DNA of 64,000 nt from Diaporthe sp. PMI_573 (lineage: Eukaryota > Ascomycota > Sordariomycetes > Diaporthales > Diaporthaceae). The DNA lies in the NCBI GenBank assembly GCA_021399435.1, contig JAJTUP010000077.1:124001-188000 (forward strand), written 5' to 3'. The position numbers and the translations under genes are program-made. How positions within the stretch are numbered: position 1 is the stretch's first letter; each line of letters begins with the position of its first letter. The notes under the pieces are model-generated. The model was not told where the DNA came from. It ran no database searches and was given only the letters and a program-made list of their open reading frames with translations. Positions 9,528 to 17,551 of the stretch are shown here, piece after piece.

Positions 9528-10162
9528 ATGGCTTATACCACAGACGCTGGTAGTTCGGCACCGGCGCCTTGGTACGTGAACTACCCTGCGCCGAAGAAAG
9601 AAGCGGCCATTGTGTCTCGCGAGGATGTCTTGCGCATGCTATGCGACGCAAGAAACAGTGCTAGCAAGGACTTCGTCCTTGTTGATCTACGACGGAACGA
9701 CCATGAGGTATGTACTTGGGCATGGCCTCCTCGGCTTTCCTCTCCTTCCGACTCCCATTGGTACTGTTTGGTTGGGGTTTGACGGCCTTTCTTAGGGCGG
9801 GACGATTCGTGGATCCGTAAACTTGCCCGCCCAAAGCCTGTGGCCTACGATTCCTACCTTATACGAGATCTTCAAGGCTGCTGGTCTACGCCGCATCATC
9901 TGGTACTGTGGTAAGTTGAGCCATCCCATGCCCTCTTATTTGCGTGCTGCTTCCAGGAGCATTGACGCAGGCAGGTTCTTCGCGCGGTCGCGGAAACCGG
10001 GCCGCAAGCTGGTTCGCCGACCATATCGGAAGTAAGGGGGACAGCAACATGGAAAGCTTGGTTCTCCTGGAGGGGATCAAGGGATGGGCTACAGCTGGCG
10101 GTGAGTACCTGCGCTGGATGGATGAATACGACGAAAGGGTCTGGCGCGCGACTGATAAGTAG
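9528..10162 (+). CDS. ACR2: Cdc25/rhodanese-type arsenate reductase
   Basis: Three exons, 160 residues: 9528-9707, 9796-9910 and 9975-10162; introns 9708-9795 (GTATGT..TTAG) and 9911-9974 (GTAAGT..GCAG). The rhodanese fold shows VSREDVLRML, FVLVDLRRNDHEGGTIRGSV and the catalytic loop WYCGSSRGRGNR, i.e. Cys98-x5-Arg104, placed just after intron 2. The C-terminus VLLEGIKGWATAGGEYLRWM is the usual last helix. Family members reduce arsenate to arsenite with glutathione and glutaredoxin in the cytosol, feeding ACR3 and ArsM. An upstream in-frame ATG at 9282 adds a non-conserved, basic leader; I prefer 9528 because homology begins there. Divergent from ACR3. Confidence 0.9.
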
Positions 10163-10397
10163 AAATGATGAGGAAGATACGCTCTCCAGTGTAGCTACAA
10201 CGAGTGACGTAGAATCTTTGTGTCCAGAGATGTGCGTGCGTGCAGCCTTGTGTGGCATCGGTGCGCCCGATGTGAAAATGACCTGGAGACAGCCCAGCGC
10301 ATTCCCCAAGTGTGTAATCGCCCATCGCGACCGAGTAACGAGAGGGCAAGATCGGAGCGGCGCTCCCCAAGTGCACCAAGCATCCTTTCCGAGTGAG

Positions 10398-11560
10398 CTA
10401 TGCTTTAACAGCGAAGATCTTATACGAGCCTAAGCAAAACGGCGAGTCAGATTGACAGTTCACTGGGTGAGATGGAGAACTTACCGGCCCACTTGTTCAG
10501 ATCACCCAGCTGTCCCCCACCGCAACCTCCACAGCCGCCATTCTTGGAGTCCCCTTCGGCGTCCTTGCTGGCGCAACACTTCCCCTGTCCCGCTTGGCAC
10601 GATGCTGCCGTCTCATCCTTGGTAGCGATACCACAGCACTGGCCGCCGGGTCCATGATCAGACGCCGCTTTCGTGGTCCCATCGACGTCAGTCTCGAGAT
10701 ATACGTTTAGATCGGCGTCCGTGTCGGTGATCAGGACCTCTGCCAGTTTGTTATCATCTGCCGAACGTGCGATATTCGTGTCTGCTTGGTAAGGTAGACC
10801 CACCCTGAAAACCAGCGACCTGCAAGTACTTCTCGTACTCGGCGACCTGACTGGCCCCTGCGACGCAACCCGTGTATAGCGCCATGTACGATTGGAGGCT
10901 GTCGGGCAAGGCTTGCTTCAACAGGATGTCCGAGATCGCGAGTCTCCCACCGGGCTTCAGCAAGCGGAACATCTCATTGAACGCCAGCTGCTTTTCCTCG
11001 GCCGGAACAAGATTGATGACGCAGTTGGAGATGATGCAATCCGCGATGCCGGACTGCAGTGGGATGTCGGTGATCTTTGACTCGACGAACGAGACGTTGT
11101 GACTGTTGGTCTCGGCTCGGGATTTGCTTGCGCGGATGATCATGTCCTAGGGGACTGTCATTTGAAACCAACACCACAGCGGGCATAAGCTGCGTCACTC
11201 GCCTTATTCATGTCAATGCCATAAACGGCACCCGTCGGCCCGACCTTGCTGGCTGCCAGAAAAACGTCGAACCCAGCGCCACTGCCCAGATCGACGACGG
11301 TTTCTCCCTTTAGGTACGCAGCATCAGTACTATGCACAAACATATTCGGGGTGACGCCTTCGTTGTACCTCTCGGAGGCTGGCGATGGCAGTAGGGTTGC
11401 CACAACTCAGACCCAGGTTGGCATCCTTTGGAATGCTCGCAAGCTCTTCTTCGGTGTATCCGAAGGACTTTGCGACAGAATGGCTGTAACCTGGATCCGC
11501 GCCACGGGCTGCGGCGGTGTATCTGTCTCGCACAGATTCGTAGATCTTCTCGACATTCAT
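10398..11560 (-). CDS. arsM: arsenite S-adenosylmethionine methyltransferase
   Basis: Five exons give 314 residues: 11369-11560, 11203-11307, 10804-11146, 10485-10757 and 10398-10429. Introns are 11308-11368, 11147-11202, 10758-10803 and 10430-10484; the second uses a GC donor (AAG|GCGAGT...CCTAG). Motifs: [14 protein letters not shown] with Cys53, the SAM loop [33 protein letters not shown] with the second Cys, [15 protein letters not shown] and YTGCVAGA with the third Cys. The C-terminus carries clustered cysteines ([17 protein letters not shown]) before [14 protein letters not shown], a plausible extra As(III)-binding tail. It methylates arsenite in the cytosol. Divergent from bZIP2; unlike the two other paired promoters, its promoter lacks a good CCAAT-bipartite element. 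Confidence 0.92.
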
Positions 11561-12079
11561 TTCGTACGCTTTAGGGTGTCAAATGGACGGTTGTGGCTTG
11601 ATAAATAGAGGTTGTGCAAAGAACTTGAACTTTGGCGATGTAAGGCCCCAGGTCCACGTTCAAAGACCAACCGGCAGATGGCATATATATACACTTCCAG
11701 AGTTCGAACGAGTCGGCCATCGCCGCCTGAGTCCGCGAGATTTGTAATTTGGCTTATACGAGCGCATTCTCAGGCGAGGCTGTCAAGACGTCGATGTCGC
11801 CCGCCCTTCCCCAAAATGGTAATCGGTCGATATGTCACCCGTGCAGGATGGCACAACCCGCAGTTGCTAGTGCGTAATCGCGGCGTCGTTCCATCCCGCC
11901 CAACGAAGCCGATTGGCTGGCGGGCAACGCCCGGAATCTTGCATACTTAACATTCCCCTTGGCCAGTTTTCTTCGGGCAAATTTTCGATGACCAACTTTT
12001 CTTCCTCTGGATCTTTGGCGAACAGCTTCGACTCAGCCGACGCCAAACAAGACACCGCAACTTCGAGAGCGCTTCGACA
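11561..12079. promoter_or_regulatory. divergent promoter arsM / bZIP2
   Basis: 519 bp shared upstream region of two divergent genes. It holds a CCAAT box on the minus strand near 11910-11916 and GGGATGGA 14 bp further on, which does not match the fixed-spacing element of the other promoters, and a TATATATA run at about 11683-11691 on the arsM side. No coding sequence seen. Confidence 0.55.
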
Positions 12080-12934
12080 ATGCGGCCGGAACTGAAGGCA
12101 GCAGCGGGTCTGATGTCCAGATTCCCGGCGCGACAACCGTCGGCGAACCAGAAAGCAGCTCGACTCCGCGATAACCAGCGCCGCCACCGGGCAAGAGTGA
12201 AGGCGCACACGGCCGAACTCGAGGCGCGGCTGGCGGAGACGAAGGCGCGACTGGATGCTGCACTGGACGAGATTGCCCACCTGACCAGTGAAGTTGAATC
12301 GCTGCGCAGCGGCTTAGTCACAGAGCAACATGCGAACGCCGGCCCTGACTCGTCGTCGCGGGAGACCAGAGCCCACTCGCGGCCGCAAGCTGTGGCCCCT
12401 CCACTTGGAAACCGTGCGAGCCATCCATTGTGCCCTTTCGGCGAACCAACCATCTCGAATATCGCCGGCCCTTCCGTCCGAGAGAGAGCTAGCTCGGACG
12501 GACCAGACGTGTCGAGAGCGTTGCCTGCGGTTCGTGCGTCCGGTCCGGCCACCGCCGCTCATCTGCCTGGTGTGTTGGACCCGCCGATCCAGGACGAGTC
12601 GCCGCGTCCGCAGTGTTCCGGTAACTGCGACCAGGACCAGACCCATGTGGACGGCGAAGCCCACGCCACGCAGCCTGATATCCTGGTGGTTATGATGTCA
12701 GGGAGAGACTGCAAGGGCTTGCCAGCGCCGCGGTCCGGGGAGTCGACCACTCCTTGTTTCGATGCTTACAAGGTCATCGAGCAGCAGAACTTTTCTGACC
12801 TGGACGTAGCAGCCATCACGAGGTGGCTAAAGCCTGGATTCAGGAAGGCGGCTGACAAGGGGGGTGGATGCCGAGTCGATACCCAGTTGTTGTTTGCGCT
12901 GCTCGACCATATCAGTTCCTCCGACGGCTTGTGA
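12080..12934 (+). CDS. bZIP transcription factor 2 of the arsenic island
   Basis: An intronless 284-residue frame from ATG 12080 (a second ATG at 12113 gives MSRFPARQPS). The basic region RLRDNQRRHRARVKAH is followed by a long coiled coil, ELEARLAETKARLDAALDEI and HLTSEVESLRSGL, residues about 35-80. The middle is Pro/Ser-rich with a CSGNCDQDQTH segment; the C-terminus has a helical DLDVAAITRWLKPGF segment. It has the same NQR-x2-RAR basic type as bZIP1 but a different, longer zipper, so the two are not recent duplicates. Divergent from arsM, suggesting control of arsM or of the whole island. Nuclear. CNC-like Cys spacing may allow metalloid sensing, which is speculation. Confidence 0.83.
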   Translation: MRPELKAAAGLMSRFPARQPSANQKAARLRDNQRRHRARVKAHTAELEARLAETKARLDAALDEIAHLTSEVESLRSGLVTEQHANAGPDSSSRETRAHSRPQAVAPPLGNRASHPLCPFGEPTISNIAGPSVRERASSDGPDVSRALPAVRASGPATAAHLPGVLDPPIQDESPRPQCSGNCDQDQTHVDGEAHATQPDILVVMMSGRDCKGLPAPRSGESTTPCFDAYKVIEQQNFSDLDVAAITRWLKPGFRKAADKGGGCRVDTQLLFALLDHISSSDGL

Positions 12935-14057
12935 CTTGGTGGACTAGCCACGTAATTCCTCAGATACTGTACATTAAGGTAACTTGACAGCTGCGGGGGC
13001 TCTCAGGGCCCATACGTAACTCGGTACTGTACAGTCCCTGATGTTATTAGCGCCTAGTTTCTAGGGGTAATTTCATAGGTTTTCGAACTGACAAGTCCGA
13101 TGCTCGGGACATTGATTTTGATCAGGGAGTATTTACTGAATCGGCACCGCACGACGGCATGACGCTCGCGTCGGCGTCCCACGATCGGACTGTCAAGCTT
13201 CAGAGAATGGTGCCGTCCGCGTGTGAGGAGAGGTCGTCTCGGACAGGCGTTTCTGTCTCGTCGTCGTAATTTTTCTTCTCTGACAACTGGCTGGTCTTGT
13301 GACAGATATAATGATTGACAGTGTCGTGTATCTCATGACCTGTCGTCAGCCGTGGGCCAACCCAACCTGCCAAGGGCATACACCACCAGACCGCGTGGAT
13401 GCTCTGAGCCACACCGATCGACTTTGTCGACAGGCGCCTCAACAGGTGCATCGGCTGGCGATTTGCAGTCTGTCAAGTTTGAGCCGCCACGCCGCGCGAG
13501 CTGCGGCGAGCTCGCGTGCCCCCGCTTCCGCTCATTGGCCCTCCTGCGATGCTTTTCAGTCCCAATTCTAGTCCCCATCTCTTATTGCGACCGCGCCCTG
13601 CCAAGTGACGCTACCGGCACGTGTAAATCGCGTACAAGCGCACGGCAGCGCTGGGGAATGCACTAGGATGAATAAGCTATTGCGACGGGGGCTGCTAGGG
13701 GTCCCGCACAGGAAGCGCAAGGAGTTATCCAGTCCGGTCGACAAACTGAGGTCTGAGGCCAGGAGAAGGAGGCTGCAGAGCGGACTTTCAGCACCTGGCA
13801 GAGAAGGGCCGGCTCTGACCGGCCGGGCCCAGAAACAGGTCCCGGCCAAAAATTCTTAGCTAATCAACAGCGCGACACCCAATTCGCCTGTTTACTCTAA
13901 TTATGGGGCAGTGATGGAAGCTTGTGGAATCTCGTGGAAGCTGTGAGGGAAGTGGCCACCTGTCCTCTCTCAGTTTTGCTGACAGTCGAGATGGCAGGGT
14001 GGCAACGATCTCGCGTCTCTCACCTCCTCTCTCCGTCCACTCAGAAGGCATGCCATC
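12935..14057. other. gene-free interval between arsenic island and decayed repeat
   Basis: No supported gene in 1.1 kb. It contains a 20-codon WD40-like scrap at 13141-13200 and otherwise unremarkable sequence. Confidence 0.6.
13141..13200 (+). pseudogene. WD40-repeat scrap
   Basis: Reads APHDGMTLASASHDRTVKL, the core of a WD40 blade as found in the repeat arrays of fungal NACHT-WD40 (HET-E/NWD) proteins, where near-identical blades are tandemly repeated. Only one partial blade is present, without start or flanking repeats, so it is a relic of a larger gene. Short length keeps confidence low. Confidence 0.4.
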
Positions 14058-15120
14058 ATGGAAGACGTTGACTTCAACTGGCTGACCGGCGACTATGCCT
14101 TAACCTATAAAACGCCCGAGCCTCTGCCTTCTGACAGCCTCGGAGTCAACGTAGCAGCCAGCCCAGCAGCCGAACAAGTCGACCAGCCAAGTGGCGAACA
14201 TGTATTACCGCTTCTCCGACTGAGTGGTTGGGAAAGCAACAAACAATATGACAAAGATAACCCCGAGTGCATCCACTATGACTTTCGGTGGAAGGTCTCC
14301 CAACGTGAGAATATTAGAGCTAGGCATGTTTGTTTAGACACAGATCCCGACCTCGTCCTGGCCCCGAGCGATTTTTGGAAGGTTGACTTCCAAGCACGAC
14401 TTGAAGTTCTCCTGAAGGATGAGGATAAGTTTCCAGGAGACGCATATGCGTGCAAAGAAACAATTGTCGATATATCCGTCGAACAAAGCCGTCAGCGCGG
14501 TCTAAAAAAACGATTCAAAGACCTAGACATTGACTAGAATATAGTAGACAGCCACATGGAAGGTCTCAGTGCCTTATTCAGTAAGAGGAAGATAACCTTG
14601 ATCATTGAGTTTATTTACATGGAAGTTATAAGTAACTCGACGACGGGAAAGGGCAGGAAAAAGAAGCAGAGCGCTACTGAGGCTTAAAAGCTTCAGAGAG
14701 CCGCCGACGCTGGTCTTTAGACCTAAGTCTACAAACAATATTGTTGCAGAGGCAAATACTGCAAGCAAGGGCCATACTGCTGGCCAGATGCATAGGGAAA
14801 CTATTATAGGCTGTTACCAAGGTACCTCAAAGATATTTTCCATTATATTAAAGGCAATATAAAAGAAGGAGAGAAAGAAGAGGATATTGATATCAATCTT
14901 GAAATCCTATCTTAAATCCTCAAAGATATATTGGATAACAGCTGTAAGCGGAAAGCAGAGGACTCTATCAACTGTTGTAGCTGTAAAGCATATATTACAG
15001 CCTACGGCAGGCACTACAATACAGCTAAGGCAGGCCTCAGTAAAACATCTTAGGGATATAGAGGGGGATAGACTGGATAGACTTAAGGAGTACTGCAACT
15101 AGACTTTGTAATAAGTTAAG
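14058..15120 (+). pseudogene. RIP-damaged copy of a repeated fungal protein family
   Basis: An ATG at 14058 opens 159 clean codons containing LRLSGWESNKQYDKDNPE, HYDFRWKVSQRENIRAR and APSDFWKVDFQARLE. Beyond the first stop (14537) the same frame continues as recognisable protein for another 190 codons (VDSHMEGLSALFSKRKI, KLQRAADAGL, CCRGKYCKQGPYCWPDA, ILDNSCKRKAE) with about a dozen TAG/TGA/TAA codons. The stops sit where Gln, Trp or Arg would be expected, as C-to-T transitions produce. I recall this family as multi-copy in hypocrealean genomes with Cys/His-rich middle parts; its function is unknown to me. The intact first half may be younger than the RIP, a gradient, or chance. Confidence 0.6.
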
Positions 15121-15341
15121 AGCAATAGATAGAGAGAGGCGCTGTAGGCTGCAAACTAATTTACAATAGATTAGTTCTTAGAACTCAACTCTATTTTGCA
15201 GTACCCAAAGATTGTAGCTGATTTAATAGTTAAAGGCAGAGTAAAACTAAGAGTGGCGCTACAGTTTATAAGCAATATTTAAAAATTTCAGCGGGAAACC
15301 AAGAAGAATTAACGTATAAAGAAAGTTTTTTCTATATCTTT

Positions 15342-15543
15342 TGTCACGGCCAGCACGAGATGCAGCATGGGAGCTGGGTCTATTGGCGCTATCAACGAAT
15401 ATTCTAAGCTGAGGAGAGGAAAAGAAAGGGGAGAGCGAAGCTCTGGCGGTCCCTGGCTCGCGAAGTCTTGACGCGACTGTGGGGCTAAGGGTTAGGGTCC
15501 TTGTGACGGCCAGAGGGCTTGCCTTACCGTGCCTGCCGTCACA
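15342..15543 (-). mobile_element. solo LTR-like fragment with TGTCACGGC / GCCGTCACA ends
   Basis: A 202-bp GC-rich segment begins TGTCACGGC and ends GCCGTCACA, giving TG...CA ends as in LTRs; a second TGTGACGGC lies inside at 15502. The flanks are AT-rich (RIP-worn) and no 5-bp target duplication is visible, so this may be a fragment rather than a clean solo LTR. Confidence 0.4.
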
Positions 15544-15600
15544 CCTACGACCGACCATAATTATGTGTGTCTACCCCGTTTGTAATTTATAGTCTTCCAA

Positions 15601-15690
15601 GAGAGGCTATCCTATAGGAGATTTTCCTATAGGAAGTTGTTCTATAGCAGGTTATCCTATTAGAGACTATGCTAGAACAGGTTGGGTATA
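15601..15690. repeat. array of degenerate TCCTATAGGA palindromes
   Basis: The 10-bp palindrome TCCTATAGGA occurs twice about 15 bp apart, followed by TTCTATAGCA and TCCTATTAGA at similar spacing, then a TATATATA run. Regular spacing suggests a subterminal repeat array of a transposon or LTR promoter rather than chance. Confidence 0.5.
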
Positions 15691-16066
15691 TATATAGTAA
15701 GCACTGCCTAAGTGGTCTACCATAGATGCTGCGGCCGCGTACCTAGCGGACACCCGAGCAAAGCTCGTCATGTTACATTTAGATTTTCACGTTCGTGTGT
15801 TCACCCATCGAAGGCTGGCATGCAATTTGGGTCCAAGGGTATAGTAGGAAATACATAAATCGAAATTATGAATCAAGTTTTGCATTTGTAGATCAGCGAA
15901 CTCTCCAGGGTGAGGAGGCGATGACCTGAGAATCTTTCTGCTCCAACTCACGTGACGCGGAACACGGAGAACGGAGTACCAACTCCCAGCACACGGAGTC
16001 CGGAAACAAGTTGAGCAGGCCATCGGTAATAGTCTGTTTTTAAGTGGCTGCAATCCAAGCCGTAAA

Positions 16067-17446
16067 ATGAACATAATGCCATTCTATTGCTTGATCTGTG
16101 GTGAATTTATGCAGATCTCAAAGCAGTCAAAAGAAATCATACCTCTGTCAATCTTCGAAATCCGGAGAATATTCCAAACACCCGGGATGGCCCCATACTT
16201 GGACTGGTCCAATGAAAGAACGGACCTATCAAATGTCGCTCTTCTGGATACTGCGCCGGAAAGTGATGGCATCGATCTGACAGAAGTTCGACTCTATCGC
16301 CTTGGGCGAGTGCGCGAGGAAATGGTGAATTACGGCGTCGACGCCGTCATTCTCTCGGACCCGGTCAATATCCGCTACGCCACTGGCAGCCGGAACATGC
16401 AGGTCTTCAGCATGCGGAACGCACCGTCCCGCTATCTGCTCCTCACGGCAGACCGTTCGATTCTCTACGAGTTTACGGGCTGCACACACTTGGGGAAAGG
16501 CTACGAGACAATCGACGAAGTGCGGACGGCAAAGACCGCGAGCTTCGTGGCTGCAGGACCGAACATTGATGAGAAGGAACGGTCATGGGCCAAAGAAATG
16601 GCTTCGACAATCACGGAACTCGTCGGCAGTAACGTTACCCTGGGACTGGAACGTCTCAATGCGAACGTGGCAATTTCTCTCCACGACATCGGGTTCAAGA
16701 TTGTCGATGCTCAAAGAGCGGTCGAGATGGCAAGAGCGATAAAGTCACCGGAGGAGATAAAATGTGTTGTAGCTTCTCTGAGGGCCACTGAAGTCGCAGT
16801 CGGCAAGGTGCGTGATGCTATTCGACCAGGCATGGCAGAAAATGAGTTGTTCTCTGTTCTGCACCAGTCAGTCATCGCTCAAAACGGCGACTACTGCGAG
16901 ACTCGGCTACTGAGTGCTGGGCCACGCACAAATCCTTGGTTCCAGGAGACGTCTAACTATCAAATCGATGCCAATCAGCTGGTCGCCCTGGATACAGATG
17001 TCATCGGTTGCCATGGCTATTTCTCAGATTTCTCCCGGACATTTCACTCTGGGCCCGACCCGCCGACTGAAAAACAAAAAGAGCTCTATAGGATAGCCTA
17101 CCAGCAGGTCCAGCACAACATGAACATCATCAAGCCTGGCATGACGTTCCGCGAGTATGCTGACAACGCATGGGATATTCCTAAGAAATACTACGCAAAC
17201 CGGTACTACCTTTCTGCCCACGGCTGCGGGATGACTGGAGAATACCCGTACCTCTATCACAAGGGGGATTTCCCAGACGCTGGGTACGATGGCACGATCT
17301 TGCCAGGAATGGTGCTCTGTGTAGAGAGCTACATTGGCGAGGAGAATGGCTCAGAGGGGGTCAAGCTTGAGCAACAGATACTTGTCACTGAAACGGGCAT
17401 CGAGGTGTTGTCAAAATTCCCCTTTGAGGAAGCTATGCTCCACTGA
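16067..17446 (+). CDS. M24-family metalloenzyme resembling the DMSP lyase DddP
   Basis: An intronless 459-residue frame; homology begins near ATG 16187 (MAPYLDWSNE), a likely alternative start. It has the creatinase/prolidase two-domain plan: N-terminal DPVNIRYATGSRNMQVF and C-terminal pita-bread fold. All six M24 metal ligands can be placed: Asp309 and Asp311 (ALDTDVIG), Asp321 (SDFSRTF), His385 (HGCGMTGE), Glu420 (CVESYIGEE) and Glu435 (KLEQQIL). The segments RLLSAGPRTNPWFQE, GMTLC-like PGMVLCVES and FPFEEAMLH match DddP much more closely than Xaa-Pro aminopeptidase, as far as I can judge from memory. DddP cleaves dimethylsulfoniopropionate to DMS and acrylate and is known in bacteria and a few ascomycetes. 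A creatinase or peptidase role remains possible. Confidence 0.78.
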   Translation: MNIMPFYCLICGEFMQISKQSKEIIPLSIFEIRRIFQTPGMAPYLDWSNERTDLSNVALLDTAPESDGIDLTEVRLYRLGRVREEMVNYGVDAVILSDPVNIRYATGSRNMQVFSMRNAPSRYLLLTADRSILYEFTGCTHLGKGYETIDEVRTAKTASFVAAGPNIDEKERSWAKEMASTITELVGSNVTLGLERLNANVAISLHDIGFKIVDAQRAVEMARAIKSPEEIKCVVASLRATEVAVGKVRDAIRPGMAENELFSVLHQSVIAQNGDYCETRLLSAGPRTNPWFQETSNYQIDANQLVALDTDVIGCHGYFSDFSRTFHSGPDPPTEKQKELYRIAYQQVQHNMNIIKPGMTFREYADNAWDIPKKYYANRYYLSAHGCGMTGEYPYLYHKGDFPDAGYDGTILPGMVLCVESYIGEENGSEGVKLEQQILVTETGIEVLSKFPFEEAMLH

Positions 17447-17551
17447 TGCAGGGTCTGACAGGGTATAAATTAGCTTCGAATGCAGCTTCTCCTCTTTGAA
17501 CTCATACCATAATCTCTCCTCGATGCTGTAGAAGAAATCTGGCTAGGCGCA

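Larger units (their letters stand above)
15121..16066. other. repeat-rich interval upstream of the M24 gene
   Basis: Contains the LTR-like element and the TCCTATAGGA array listed separately, then about 350 bp of ordinary sequence that should include the promoter of the downstream M24 gene. No coding sequence supported. Confidence 0.55.

Noticed and set aside
15342..15543. Calling the segment a complete solo LTR
   Set aside because: Ends look LTR-like, but no target-site duplication is visible, so it is listed only as an LTR-like fragment.
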